Source: CSSed11-175R1 sp041685735 (GTDB lineage Bacteria > Actinomycetota > Nitriliruptoria > Nitriliruptorales > Nitriliruptoraceae). Taken from it: a DNA stretch of 64,000 nucleotides. Position 1 is the first letter of the stretch, and each line of letters begins with the position of its first letter. The notes under the pieces are model-generated. The model was not told where the DNA came from, did no database searches, and worked only from the letters and a program-made list of their open reading frames with translations. A program made the translations under genes and the position numbers. Positions 42,477-51,197 of this stretch are shown here, piece by piece. The DNA lies in assembly GCA_041685735.1 (NCBI GenBank), contig JAWLFE010000007.1, forward strand, positions 1-64,000, read 5' to 3'.

Positions 42477-43439
42477 TCAGGCGAGGGATGCGACCAGCCC
42501 GTCGAGATTGTCGGCTTCGCTGACGACGACCTCGGCGAAACCGTAACGGGCCAGGACCGCGGTCAGGATGAGGGCACCACCGTGGATCACGTCCTCGCGA
42601 CCGGCCTGCATGGGGCCGAGCTCCGCGCGCTGGGCCGAGGTCGACGAGACCAGCCGGAAGCTCAGGTCCGCGAGGGCATCGGCCGGGATGCGCGCACCGT
42701 GGATGCGCGACGCCTCGTAGGTATCGAGCCCCAGGTGCAGCGCGGCGAGGGTCGTCGCGGTCCCCGCCACACCGATCAGGGCAGCCGCATCCGCGAGCGC
42801 GACACCCTGTTCGGCCAGGCGCGCGTCGGCCTCGTCGAGCCGATCCGTGATGAACGCCTGCGCGTCGACGAGATGCTTGGCGCTGACCGGATCGGCCAAC
42901 AGGCAGCGCTCGGTGAGTCGGACGCACCCGAGCTGCAGCGACACACTGCCCGCAAGGCCGTCGTCGTCGCCGATGATCAACTCGGTCGACCCACCACCGA
43001 TGTCGATCACGGCCGTGGGTGCCGCGACATCCACGGCTCGGGCGGCACCGGCGAAGGCCAGCGACGCCTCCTCAGCGCCCGAGATGACCTGGGCATCGAT
43101 GCCGGTCGCCGCGCGGACACCGTCGAAGAAGCGCTCACGGTCGACAGCGTCACGGACGGCGGAGGTCGCGGCGATGCGGACCCGGTCCGTGACACCGTGC
43201 TGTCGCCAGACGTCCCGGTACCCGCTGATGGTGTCCAGGGATCGTTGCAGAGCAGCATCGTCGAGGCGGCCCGTGGCGTCGACACCGGCCGCCAACCGGG
43301 TGATGGTCATCTGGCGTGTCAGCCGGTGCCCGTCGCCATCGACGACCAACAGCCGGATCGAGTTGGAACCGACGTCGATGGCGGCGCGGGGGTCGGACCG
43401 AGGGTCGGACCTGGGGTCGGGTCGGGCAGCGGTCTGCAT
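42477..43439 (-). CDS. Exopolyphosphatase/guanosine pentaphosphatase (Ppx/GppA) (320 aa)
   Basis: Actin-like ATPase-fold phosphatase. Phosphate-1 loop A-I-D-V-G-S-N-S-I-R-L-L-V, T-S-A-V-R-D-A with the acidic catalytic area, G-A-E-E-A, and phosphate-2 V-I-D-I-G-G-G-S-T-E-L are present. About 320 aa is the short actinobacterial form lacking the C-terminal HD-like extension. The N-terminus has a DPRSDPRSDP repeat. The ATG directly abuts the TAG of the DUF501 gene. Confidence 0.93.
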   Translation of the reverse strand: MQTAARPDPRSDPRSDPRAAIDVGSNSIRLLVVDGDGHRLTRQMTITRLAAGVDATGRLDDAALQRSLDTISGYRDVWRQHGVTDRVRIAATSAVRDAVDRERFFDGVRAATGIDAQVISGAEEASLAFAGAARAVDVAAPTAVIDIGGGSTELIIGDDDGLAGSVSLQLGCVRLTERCLLADPVSAKHLVDAQAFITDRLDEADARLAEQGVALADAAALIGVAGTATTLAALHLGLDTYEASRIHGARIPADALADLSFRLVSSTSAQRAELGPMQAGREDVIHGGALILTAVLARYGFAEVVVSEADNLDGLVASLA

Positions 43440-44081
43440 CTAGGGCTCCGTCCAGGCCTGTATCTCGTCCTCGGACACGCAGGGTCCGGGACACGGAGCC
43501 GGCGTGGCGTGCTCGACGGTCCACGCACCGATCGGGTTGTCCCCGGTCGCGAGGTGATGGGCGGCATGGACGTGCAGGCACTTGATGTGCTTCGGCATGC
43601 CACCCGCCCCTGGATCGCCCGGGAGTGGGTCTCCCTGTGCATCACGGAACGCGACGTAGCGCTCGTGGGCGTCGCGGTACGCAGCGGCGAGGTCCGGCTC
43701 GTCCTCGAGCCGCTGGTTCAGACCGACCATGTGGTGATCGGCCTCCAGCGTGCCGACCCGCGAGCGCAGGACCGGACAGGACAGCCAGAAGACCGTCGGG
43801 AAGGGGGTGCCGTCCTCGAGCCGCGGTGCGACGCGCACGACGGTCGGGAGCCCGAACCGGCAGGTGTGCACCACCGCCGGATCACCCCGCGCAGGACGAC
43901 CGAGCTGCGCGGAGATGATGGCACGCTCACGCGGCCCGGCGGCGGGTGCCGATCCGGCCTGCTCGTAGGAGGCCTGCGGATCGGGCCGGACCGCATCGGT
44001 GAGGGGGCCGGCCGCCGGCTCGTCCCCGGCGGCGTCCCCACCGTCCTGGACGGGGTCGGGGGCCCCGTCCGCGGAGGTCAC
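43440..44081 (-). CDS. DUF501 protein (213 aa)
   Basis: Actinobacterial DUF501: I-I-S-A-Q-L-G-R-P-A-R-G, V-H-T-C-R-F-G-L-P, F-P-T-V-F-W-L-S-C-P, V-G-x-L-E-A-D-H-H and K-H-I-K-C-L-H-V-H-A-A-H-H-L-A with its Cys/His-rich segment. The first 55 residues are a low-complexity acidic extension. Function unknown; the family usually sits in the eno-ftsB-DUF501-ppx cluster, as here, but now interrupted by the S1 gene and a convergent diiron gene. Overlaps the S1 gene by 4 bp. Confidence 0.92.
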   Translation of the reverse strand: MTSADGAPDPVQDGGDAAGDEPAAGPLTDAVRPDPQASYEQAGSAPAAGPRERAIISAQLGRPARGDPAVVHTCRFGLPTVVRVAPRLEDGTPFPTVFWLSCPVLRSRVGTLEADHHMVGLNQRLEDEPDLAAAYRDAHERYVAFRDAQGDPLPGDPGAGGMPKHIKCLHVHAAHHLATGDNPIGAWTVEHATPAPCPGPCVSEDEIQAWTEP

Positions 44082-44539
44082 GACACCTTGCCGCGCTTCT
44101 GGCGGCGCGCCTCACCCTGGATCATCTGGGACTTGTGCATGAAGCGGCGCAACCGCTTGTTGAAGTCCTTGTCGAGCTTGGAACGCAGGTGGGGGGTCTC
44201 CTCCTCCTGCCACTCGGGGTCCGCTCGCTTGATCGACAGGTCGACCTTGCCGTCCTCCTTGACATCGAGGACCTTGACATCGACCTCGTCGCCTTCAGCG
44301 AGGTAGGCGTAGATGTTCTCGACGAAATCGGCATCGACCTCGGAGACGTGGACCAGGCCGGTGGCCAGGCCTCCGTCTTCGGTCTGTACCTCGACGAACG
44401 CGCCGTATTCCTCCAGCCGGACGACCTTGCCCTTGACGATCTCTCCTTGCAGTTCGATCAACTCCTCTCGAGGCCAGGCAGCCGCGCAGCTACCAACCCG
44501 TGCTCGTGGTGCATCACCGGCAGTGGCAGGCAGATGCAT
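44078..44539 (-). CDS. S1-domain RNA-binding protein
   Basis: One S1 domain: G-E-I-V-K-G-K-V-V-R-L-E-E-Y-G-A-F-V-E-V, then G-L-V-H-V-S-E-V, and V-D-V-K-V-L-D-V with D-L-S-I-K-R, followed by a basic C-terminus. Single-S1 proteins bind RNA or ribosomes. The start is uncertain: the ATG at 44539 is given; a TTG at 44461 would start directly before the domain (ELIELQG) but its SD-like GAGAGGAG is too close. The N-terminal 26 residues from ATG look unlike the family, so the real protein may be about 127 aa. Coupled to DUF501. Confidence 0.85.
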   Translation of the reverse strand: MHLPATAGDAPRARVGSCAAAWPREELIELQGEIVKGKVVRLEEYGAFVEVQTEDGGLATGLVHVSEVDADFVENIYAYLAEGDEVDVKVLDVKEDGKVDLSIKRADPEWQEEETPHLRSKLDKDFNKRLRRFMHKSQMIQGEARRQKRGKVS

Positions 44540-44836
44540 GTGGTGGACCCGCGTGCGACGTTCGGTTCCGGAGGTCGGTCCCGGCCCGGGCGTGCGAGGA
44601 TCTTGCGGGGCGCGAACGGACCGCGGATCGCGGCCCATGTACCTGACAAGGTACGGAGCGCGCACGGAGGCGGCAACACCGGAGCCCGCTCCGCGCGCCT
44701 GACAGGCCGCCCGACGCCGATCCCGCGGCGGCCGGGAACCCCGGGGCTACGCTCGCGATCGGGTCCGGGGGACGCTCGATCCACCGGGGGTGCGGGAGCG
44801 CTCCGACGGCCACAGGGACCACGGGGAGGGTGCTCC
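44540..44836. other. Intergenic region between the S1 gene and the diiron gene
   Basis: A 297-bp divergent gap. I see no gene-like frame and no clear consensus promoter; GGGGAGGG (44823-44830) serves as the ribosome-binding site of the diiron gene. Confidence 0.5.
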
Positions 44837-45997
44837 ATGGAACACGTCTACACCGTTCCGGTCGCGACGACGGGCTGGGAACTGGCCGATGTCGGCGCCA
44901 CGGTCGCGTTCGACTGGGAGTACGACGGCGGCCGGCAGCGGATGCTCAACCTGTACCAGAAGGGCAAGGACAAGCAGTGGGACGCCACCCACCGCATCGA
45001 CTGGTCCCCGACCATCGATCCGACCGACCAGGGGATGCTGCCCGACGAGGTCGTGCCGATCTTCGGTTCCGACACCTGGAGCCGGCTGTCGCGGGCGGAC
45101 AAGGACACCGTGCGGCACCACTACCTCGCCTGGACCAACTCGCAGTTCCTCCACGGCGAGCAGGGTGCGCTGATCTGCTCGGCGAAGATCGTGTCGACCG
45201 TCCCGGAGATCGACAGCAAGTTCTACGCGGCGACCCAGACGATGGACGAGGCCCGCCACGTCGAGACCTACGCGCGCTACCTGACCGACAAGCTCCAGCT
45301 CGCCTACCCGATCAACGACGCGCTGCGCTCCCTGCTCGACCAGACCATCAGCGACCCCCGGTGGGACTTCACCTACCTCGGCATGCAGGTGATGATCGAG
45401 GGTGTCGCGCTCGCTGCGTTCTCGATGATCCGGGATTACACGACCGACCCGCTCGCCCGGTCGATCAACGCCTACGTGATGCAGGACGAGGCCCGCCACA
45501 TCGCGTTCGGCCGGCTGGCACTGAAGGACGCCTACGCGGAACTGACCGAGCCGGAACGACGCGAACGTGAGGAGTTCGTGATCGAGGCCTCCGAGCTGCT
45601 GCGTGACCGGTTCCTCGCGCGGGAGGTCTGGGAGAACCTGGGGTTCGACGCCGATGCGCTGTGCGCCTACGTGGACCAGCACCAGATGATGACCGAGTTC
45701 CGCAAGGCCCTGTTCAGCCGGGTCGTGCCGACGGTCAAGGACATCGGGTTGTGGGGCGACGAGGTCCAGCGCACGTTCGAGCGCATGGGCGTCCTCGGGT
45801 TCCAGGACCTCGACATCGAGGAACTGTCCGACAACGACGAGCGCATCGCCGGGGAGATGGAGGAACTGTTGGCGGCGCGAGCGGCGGGCCGGCCGGTCGC
45901 CACGACCGGCTCACGCGCGGCGGAGATGGCCGCCACGATCGCCGCCGGCGACGACGCTCCGTCCGACGGTGCGCAGGGATCGGACGCGACGAGCTAG
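44837..45997 (+). CDS. Ferritin-like diiron-carboxylate protein (386 aa)
   Basis: ATG 44837 is preceded by GGGGAGGG. The helical core carries two E-A-R-H motifs (T-M-D-E-A-R-H-V-E-T and M-Q-D-E-A-R-H-I-A-F) plus upstream glutamates (H-G-E-Q-G-A, M-I-E-G-V-A), the four-helix diiron ligand arrangement of ferritin-like oxygenases/R2-like proteins. The Ala-rich last 60 residues are disordered. Possible relatives include AurF-like N-oxygenases or R2-like oxidases; the substrate cannot be read from sequence. Its TAG stop overlaps the stop of ftsB on the other strand (CTAG, 45994-45997). Confidence 0.85.
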   Translation: MEHVYTVPVATTGWELADVGATVAFDWEYDGGRQRMLNLYQKGKDKQWDATHRIDWSPTIDPTDQGMLPDEVVPIFGSDTWSRLSRADKDTVRHHYLAWTNSQFLHGEQGALICSAKIVSTVPEIDSKFYAATQTMDEARHVETYARYLTDKLQLAYPINDALRSLLDQTISDPRWDFTYLGMQVMIEGVALAAFSMIRDYTTDPLARSINAYVMQDEARHIAFGRLALKDAYAELTEPERREREEFVIEASELLRDRFLAREVWENLGFDADALCAYVDQHQMMTEFRKALFSRVVPTVKDIGLWGDEVQRTFERMGVLGFQDLDIEELSDNDERIAGEMEELLAARAAGRPVATTGSRAAEMAATIAAGDDAPSDGAQGSDATS

Positions 45998-46551
45998 TTC
46001 GGATCCGAACCGCCGAAGATGGCCTGGACCCGGACCCAGGCCCGCTCGTACCACGCGGGCGGTGCCGGCTCTGGGTCGGCGCGCGAGGTGGTCATCCGGG
46101 GGCGATCGACCTCCGGGGGGACGAGCGCGTACGGGACCTCGCCAGGCCGGATGAACCCCTGCTGTTCGCGGGCCAGCAGCTCGATGGTCTCCTCGTCCTG
46201 GAGGTCGTCCACCCGCTGCTGCATCCGGGTGTTCTCCTCCTCCAGGATGTCGGCCTGCATCTGCAGGACCTCGACCCGCCCACGTGCATCGAGGTAGTTC
46301 TGCGTCGGCCCGGACACCAGGACGATCGCCAGGCCGACCGTGACCAGCAACGCGACGACCAACGGTTTGTCGCCGCTGGTCGCCGCGGTCATGGCACGTC
46401 GCGCCGCAAGGACGCCCGACCGCACCCCGCCCGCGGCACGCTGGAGAACGACCGGGCCACGGCCCGCGCCACCTCGACGTCGCCGCTTCCCGGCCGTACG
46501 GACCTCCCGCCGCTGGTCGCGGCGATCGGTCAGGCGGGTCGGACCGGGCAT
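45994..46551 (-). CDS. FtsB/DivIC-family septum protein (185 aa)
   Basis: ATG 46551 is chosen for an AGGAG 7-8 nt upstream. The first 60 residues are basic, then one membrane span (about 63-84) and a coiled-coil (V-E-V-L-Q-M-Q-A-D-I-L-E-E-E-N) are followed by the family signature R-P-G-E-V-P-Y-A-L-V-P-P. FtsB/DivIC links FtsQ and FtsL in the divisome. It lies 10 bp after eno, the usual actinobacterial order. Confidence 0.92.
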   Translation of the reverse strand: MPGPTRLTDRRDQRREVRTAGKRRRRGGAGRGPVVLQRAAGGVRSGVLAARRAMTAATSGDKPLVVALLVTVGLAIVLVSGPTQNYLDARGRVEVLQMQADILEEENTRMQQRVDDLQDEETIELLAREQQGFIRPGEVPYALVPPEVDRPRMTTSRADPEPAPPAWYERAWVRVQAIFGGSDPN

Positions 46552-46561
46552 GTGGGAACTC

Positions 46562-47851
46562 CTAGCGGCGCTGCGTGAAGGCGGCGGCGCCGGCGTACCG
46601 AGCGGCGTCGCCGAGCTCCTCCTCGATGCGCAGCAGTTGGTTGTACTTCGCGACCCGATCGGACCGGGCGGGCGCACCGGTCTTGATCTGGCCGGCGTTG
46701 GTCGCCACGGCGATGTCGGCGATGATCGCGTCCTCGGTCTCGCCGGAGCGGTGGCTGATCATCGTGGTCCAGGTCGCCCGGTGGGCCAGGGCGACGGCGT
46801 CGAAGGTCTCGGTCAGTGAGCCGATCTGGTTGACCTTGACGAGCACGCTGTTGGCGGCCTTCTCGTCGATGCCGCGCTGCACGAAGGCGGGGTTGGTGAC
46901 CAGCAGATCGTCGCCGACGATCTGCACCCGGTCACCGAGGCGCTCGGTCATGAGGGTGAAGCCGGCCCAGTCGGATTCGTCAAGGCCGTCCTCGATCGAC
47001 ACGATCGGGTAGCGGTCGACGAGGTCGGCCCACAGGTCCACCATCTCCTCGGACGACAGCACCCGGCCCTCACCGTCGAGGTGGTAGGCACCGTCCCGGT
47101 AGAACTCGCTGGCGGCGGGGTCCAGGGCGATGGCGACGTCGTCACCGGGCCGGTAGCCCGCGGCCTCGATGCCGTCGATGAGCAGGTCGAGGGCCGCCGA
47201 GTTGGAGTCCAGGTCGGGTGCGAACCCGCCCTCGTCGCCCAGTCCGGTCGACAGGCCACGGTCCTTCAGCACCGTCTTGAGGTGGTGGTAGGTCTCCGCA
47301 CCCATGCGCAGGGCCTCGCGGAAGGTCGGCGCGCCCACGGGCACGATCATGAACTCCTGGAAGTCCACGTTCGAGTCCGCGTGACTGCCGCCGTTCAGCA
47401 CATTCATGCACGGCACCGGCAGCACGTGCGCGTTCGGACCGCCGAGGTAGCTGTAGAGCGGCAGGCCGGAGGCGGACGCCGCTGCCTTGGCAACGGCCAT
47501 CGAGACCCCGAGGATCGCGTTGGCGCCGAGGTTGCCCTTGTTGTCGCTCCCGTCGAGATCGCGGAGCAGGCGGTCGATCTCACGCTGGCGGGTCGAGTCC
47601 AGCCCGAGCAGCGCGGAGGCGATCGTGTCGTTGACGTTGGCGACCGCCCGGGTCACGCCCTTGCCGAGGTAGCGGTCCACGTCTCCGTCGCGCAGTTCGA
47701 CGGCTTCTGCCTCACCGGTCGACGCGCCGGATGGGACGGCGGCTCGACTCAGCGTGCCGTCGAGCAGGCCCACCTCCACCTCGACGGTCGGGTTGCCGCG
47801 GCTGTCCAGGATCTCGCGTGCTCGCACCAGTTCGATCGTGGTGACGTCCAT
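46562..47851 (-). CDS. eno: Enolase (429 aa)
   Basis: Converts 2-phosphoglycerate to phosphoenolpyruvate. ATG 47851 follows GAGGGGA. Signature residues are present: R-E-I-L-D-S-R-G-N-P-T-V-E, V-P-S-G-A-S-T-G, N-G-G-S-H-A, the metal-binding D-E and E-D-G-L segments, the catalytic Lys in V-K-V-N-Q-I-G, and S-H-R-S-G-E-T-E-D. Full length and normal. Upstream, a promoter with -35 TTGTCA and -10 TAGGGT is visible. Confidence 0.98.
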   Translation of the reverse strand: MDVTTIELVRAREILDSRGNPTVEVEVGLLDGTLSRAAVPSGASTGEAEAVELRDGDVDRYLGKGVTRAVANVNDTIASALLGLDSTRQREIDRLLRDLDGSDNKGNLGANAILGVSMAVAKAAASASGLPLYSYLGGPNAHVLPVPCMNVLNGGSHADSNVDFQEFMIVPVGAPTFREALRMGAETYHHLKTVLKDRGLSTGLGDEGGFAPDLDSNSAALDLLIDGIEAAGYRPGDDVAIALDPAASEFYRDGAYHLDGEGRVLSSEEMVDLWADLVDRYPIVSIEDGLDESDWAGFTLMTERLGDRVQIVGDDLLVTNPAFVQRGIDEKAANSVLVKVNQIGSLTETFDAVALAHRATWTTMISHRSGETEDAIIADIAVATNAGQIKTGAPARSDRVAKYNQLLRIEEELGDAARYAGAAAFTQRR

Positions 47852-47916
47852 CTCGTTCCCCTCGTGATCGAGCACGGCAGCAGCAACGGCCCATCACGCT
47901 GGGCGTTCCGCACGTG

Positions 47917-47970
47917 ACCCTACGCCACAACCATGCGGTTTGACAACAACTTCAACATCTACAACATCAC
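47917..47970 (-). promoter_or_regulatory. Promoter of eno with upstream 9-bp repeats
   Basis: On the minus strand: -35 TTGTCA (47946-47941), 18-nt spacer, -10 TAGGGT (47922-47917). Directly upstream and overlapping the -35 are three 9-bp direct repeats, ATGTTGTAG, ATGTTGAAG and TTGTTGTCA. This is one of the few A/T-rich stretches in the window and may be a regulator site. Confidence 0.5.
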
Positions 47971-47983
47971 TCGTGCCGGCGAC

Positions 47984-48445
47984 TCAGTCCGTGAGCCGCC
48001 AGACCTGTCGCACCGCCGCCCCGACCCCGATCCCGAGGCCCGTCCCGATGACCGCACCCTTGAGGCGGGAGGGCAGGACGGTCGCGCCGAGCACGCCGCC
48101 GAGCACGGCGCCGGCCGCGACCACGACGGTGTCGGTCGGGAACGGCGCCCGATCGTGGTTCCAGGTGGCGATCTCGGCGGCATCGGCACCGACATCCCAG
48201 CCGGCCAGGACGTCGCCATCGTCGCGGACCTGCTCGGGGGCGAGGTCCGGCGGGCGCACGCTGGCATCGTCGCCACGAGCCTCGGCCGTGGGGGGCGTCC
48301 CGACAGGATCGGTGGCGCCGACCCCGAACATCTCCCCGGTCAGCGTCGCCGCACAGCGTGGACACGGTTGGTCGCCGTCAGCCAGGCTCTGCACCAGGTC
48401 GTTCTTCAGGAACCGGCCACAGGCCGGGCACTGCTGCGGGGCCAC
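47984..48445 (-). CDS. Zinc-ribbon membrane protein (153 aa)
   Basis: GTG 48445 is preceded by GGAGGA at 6 nt; an upstream ATG at 48565 would overlap mazG. The N-terminus has C-P-A-C-G and C-P-R-C, a zinc ribbon. A polar linker leads to a Gly-rich hydrophobic region (about 105-145: V-V-V-A-A-G-A-V-L-G-G-V-L-G, G-A-V-I-G-T-G-L-G-I-G-V-G-A) that forms one or two membrane spans with glycine-zipper character. Unknown function. Confidence 0.75.
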   Translation of the reverse strand: MAPQQCPACGRFLKNDLVQSLADGDQPCPRCAATLTGEMFGVGATDPVGTPPTAEARGDDASVRPPDLAPEQVRDDGDVLAGWDVGADAAEIATWNHDRAPFPTDTVVVAAGAVLGGVLGATVLPSRLKGAVIGTGLGIGVGAAVRQVWRLTD

Positions 48446-48509
48446 CGGTGTCCTCCAAGTCTCGTCTGCGGCGAGGTTAGTGCGCTCTGAGCGCGCCGGG
48501 GAGGCACCG

Positions 48510-49664
48510 TCAGCCGCCGTGGTCGGCCGCCTCCCAGAGTTCGAGAACGGTCGCACGATCGACATCCTGCGGATCGATGCCGCGGGAATCGGCGAGCCGC
48601 AACACCTGCTCGACGCGGCGGCGGAAGGTGGTCGCGGCGCGACGAGCCGCAGCCTCCGGGTCGACCCCGAGCGATGCCGCGAGGGACACGACCGCGCCGA
48701 TCAACGCACCGAGTGCCTCCTCGCGATCCTCGTCGCTCTGTGCCTCATCCGTCTCGGTGAGGTGCTGCAGGATCGATGCCGCCGGCGCGTCGGTCTGCGG
48801 CGCCGCGACACCGCGCTTGCCCGCCTTGCGCTGCACCGTCTCCACCAGCATGAGGCCGGCCATCGCGTCGGGGACCCCCTCGAACGGGCCCGTGCGTCCC
48901 TTCTCCCGGGCCTTCTGCTGGTCCCAGGTGGCCTGGACATCGTCGGCGGTGGCAGCGTCACCATCGGCGAAGACGTGCGGATGCCTCCGGACCAGCTTGT
49001 CGGTGATGCCGCGGGCGACGTCGTCGATCCCGAACGCGCGACGATCCTGCGCGACCTGCGCGTGGAACACGACCTGCAGCAGGACATCGCCCAACTCCTC
49101 GACCAGATCGACGTCCTGCTCCCGCTCGATCGCGTCGACCAGTTCGTAGGTCTCCTCGAGCAGGTAGCGCACCAACGTGGCGTGGTCCTGCTCCAGGTCC
49201 CAGGGACAGCCCGTCTGCGGGTCCCGGAGCTGGCGCATCACCTCGACGAGGCGCAGCAGTTCGGTCCCGGCCGGGATGGGGGCGAGGAAGACCAGTTCGA
49301 TCTCGACGTCGGGCTCGGCGCTCATGCCGGCCAACGCCTTGGCGAGCCCGTCGTCCTCCGGTCCGAGCAGGAACACCGGAGCACCCTCACCGAGCGCGCG
49401 CTCCAGCAGCGCCTTGGCCAACCGACGGTCGTCCGCGGACCCCGGCCGGGTCAGGTCGAGGTCGCCCCGACCGAGCGGCGCGGGCTCGACGGTCACGAGG
49501 TCCAGGCCGGCTGCGTACAGGTAGGGCGTGCTCGGGTGGCGCTCACGGTCGCGGACGAGGACCTCGTCAGCGAGAGCCAGGGCGTCCCAGGCCTGGAACG
49601 GCAGCAGCCCGGGCAGGGCCGCCGACGTCTCGACCAGGACGATCCGACGCTGGGATGCGGGCAT
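48510..49664 (-). CDS. mazG: Nucleoside triphosphate pyrophosphohydrolase MazG (384 aa)
   Basis: Two-part protein: a 130-residue N-terminal region of unclear role and a MazG core with L-R-D-P-Q-T-G-C-P-W-D-L-E-Q-D-H, L-L-E-E-T-Y-E-L-V-D-A-I and L-V-E-E-L-G-D-V-L-L-Q-V-V-F-H-A, the EExxE/ExxD metal-binding motif. The later block R-H-P-H-V-F-A-D is also conserved, and the C-terminal half is partly degenerate. It hydrolyses dNTPs/NTPs for nucleotide pool sanitation. It starts 6 bp after the foldase gene stop. Confidence 0.93.
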   Translation of the reverse strand: MPASQRRIVLVETSAALPGLLPFQAWDALALADEVLVRDRERHPSTPYLYAAGLDLVTVEPAPLGRGDLDLTRPGSADDRRLAKALLERALGEGAPVFLLGPEDDGLAKALAGMSAEPDVEIELVFLAPIPAGTELLRLVEVMRQLRDPQTGCPWDLEQDHATLVRYLLEETYELVDAIEREQDVDLVEELGDVLLQVVFHAQVAQDRRAFGIDDVARGITDKLVRRHPHVFADGDAATADDVQATWDQQKAREKGRTGPFEGVPDAMAGLMLVETVQRKAGKRGVAAPQTDAPAASILQHLTETDEAQSDEDREEALGALIGAVVSLAASLGVDPEAAARRAATTFRRRVEQVLRLADSRGIDPQDVDRATVLELWEAADHGG

Positions 49665-49670
49665 CGTCCG

Positions 49671-50600
49671 CTAGTCGCCGGAGCCGGCGGGCGCCTCGTC
49701 GACGACCTCACCGAGCTCGCTGTCCCAGGCACCGAACGCCGGATCGACCTCGACGTCCGCCTCACCGAACGAGGTCTGCAACAGCTCCGTCAGCTGGGCA
49801 TCGAGCGCCTGGCCCTGCGTCCCCGGATCCTGGTCCTCGCCGGACAGGACCGATTCGTCGGTCACCTCGATGATGTGGAACCCGAACTCGGTCTCCACCG
49901 GGCCGACCACGACGTTGAGGTCGGACTCCCACACCGCTTCCTCGAATCCCTCGACGTAGGAGCCGCGCGGTGCCGGCCCGAGGTCACCACCCTGTGCCCC
50001 GCTGCCGGGATCCTGGGAACGTTCCTCGGCGAGCTCTGCGAAGTCCGCCCCGTCGTCCAGGAGGTCGACGATCTCCTGGGCCTCATCCGCATCGTCGACC
50101 AGGATGTGGCGGGCGGTGCGGACCTCGGTATCGGGGAGGTCCGCCTGCAGCGATGCCCGGATGGCCTCCACCCGCTGCTGGGCCGGGAGCAGCACGTCCC
50201 GGTAGACCTCCAGGGTGAGCTGGGACTGCGCCAACACCTCGGCGAACCCGTCGTCGCCGCCGAGCTCGGCCGTGTCGGCTTCGATCTGCTCCGCGATGGC
50301 CTGGTCGTCGATCTCGATGCCGCGCTCGTCTGCCACCTCGCGGATGATCTCCGCCTGGATGAACAGGCTGAGCAGTTGCCGCTGGATCGGTGCGACGACG
50401 TCGGTCCGCGCTTCCGCGTCCGCCCCGTCGATGCTGCCCGTCCGATCCGTGATGTCAGCCACGGCCTCCTCGAGCTGGGACCGGGGGATCTCGGTGCCGT
50501 CCACCGTCGCAGCGGCGGACGCCGGCACGTCCGAGGAACATCCCACCAGGATGAGCACGAGGATGGACAGGGCCGCGACCGCGCGGCGTGGTGTACGCAC
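49671..50600 (-). CDS. PpiC/SurA-type foldase lipoprotein (309 aa)
   Basis: GTG start, basic N-terminus, a hydrophobic stretch and the lipobox L-V-G-C, so it is a lipid-anchored exported protein. The N-terminal part resembles SurA_N (A-T-V-D-G-T-E-I-P-R-S-Q-L). The parvulin domain has R-T-A-R-H-I-L-V-D, D-F-A-E-L-A-E-E-R-S-Q-D, G-G-D-L-G and V-E-T-E-F-G-F-H-I-I-E-V. Folding assistance for secreted proteins. Divergent from the Fur-family gene; a TAGACT -10 lies at 50670-50665. Confidence 0.93.
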   Translation of the reverse strand: MRTPRRAVAALSILVLILVGCSSDVPASAAATVDGTEIPRSQLEEAVADITDRTGSIDGADAEARTDVVAPIQRQLLSLFIQAEIIREVADERGIEIDDQAIAEQIEADTAELGGDDGFAEVLAQSQLTLEVYRDVLLPAQQRVEAIRASLQADLPDTEVRTARHILVDDADEAQEIVDLLDDGADFAELAEERSQDPGSGAQGGDLGPAPRGSYVEGFEEAVWESDLNVVVGPVETEFGFHIIEVTDESVLSGEDQDPGTQGQALDAQLTELLQTSFGEADVEVDPAFGAWDSELGEVVDEAPAGSGD

Positions 50601-50664
50601 AAGGGCTCCGAGGCGTCAAGGGAGCGGAGGGAGTCGGCACCCGGACCGGGTCGGCGACGGTAGG

Positions 50665-50670
50665 AGTCTA
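50665..50670 (-). promoter_or_regulatory. -10 TAGACT for the foldase gene
   Basis: TAGACT on the minus strand gives a predicted start about 58 nt before the GTG. No clear -35. Confidence 0.35.
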
Positions 50671-50748
50671 GCCAGCGGGTGTCGCCGCCCGATCGCTCGC
50701 CCCGACCACCGCGTCGCCATGGTGTCGCGCCATTCCGAGAACGTGCCC

Positions 50749-50754
50749 TACCCT
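50749..50754 (+). promoter_or_regulatory. -10 TACCCT giving a leaderless fur-family mRNA
   Basis: TACCCT ends 6 nt before the ATG at 50761, the spacing at which transcription would begin at or next to the A of the start codon. No ribosome-binding site is visible, as expected for a leaderless message. Confidence 0.4.
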
Positions 50755-50760
50755 GGCGGC

Positions 50761-51195
50761 ATGGCTACCGACATCCACGCAACCGTCGACGAGCAACTCC
50801 GTCGGACGCGCCAGCGGTACACGCTGGGGCGGCGACAGCTCGTCGAGCTCCTGCAGGCCGCCGAACGACCGGTGACGATCCCGGAGCTGATGGACCGCGG
50901 CGCCACGCAGTCGCAGAGTTCGCTGTACCGCAACCTCGCGATCCTCGAACAGTGCGGCGCCGTCCACCGTCTCGCGTCCACCGATGATGTCGCACGCTAC
51001 GAGCTCACCGAGGAACTCTCGGAACACCACCACCACCTGGTCTGTTCCGCCTGCGGTCGTCTGGACGACGTGGTGCTCCCACCGACGATCGAGAAAGCCC
51101 TGGCCAGCGCCGCGGAGGAAGCCCGCGTCCAGCAGAACTTCACGGTGGATTCGCACCGGTTCGAACTGGTCGGCACCTGCGAGACCTGCACCTGA
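50761..51195 (+). CDS. Fur-family regulator, probably Zur-like (144 aa)
   Basis: Winged-helix Fur domain (Y-T-L-G-R-R-Q-L-V-E-L-L, S-S-L-Y-R-N-L-A-I-L-E) with the metal/dimer region H-H-H-H-L-V-C-S-A-C-G-R and a C-terminal C-E-T-C pair that make the structural zinc site. The sequence alone cannot separate Fur, Zur and PerR; the znu genes and a zinc-type ArsR 3-4 kb away make Zur most likely. Possibly leaderless. Confidence 0.88.
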   Translation: MATDIHATVDEQLRRTRQRYTLGRRQLVELLQAAERPVTIPELMDRGATQSQSSLYRNLAILEQCGAVHRLASTDDVARYELTEELSEHHHHLVCSACGRLDDVVLPPTIEKALASAAEEARVQQNFTVDSHRFELVGTCETCT

Positions 51196-51197
51196 TC

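Noticed and set aside
40161..44306. 1,381-residue plus-strand open frame
   Set aside because: Runs through the tRNA and opposite to Nudix-YjeF_N, ppx and DUF501 genes; typical long GC-driven spurious frame.
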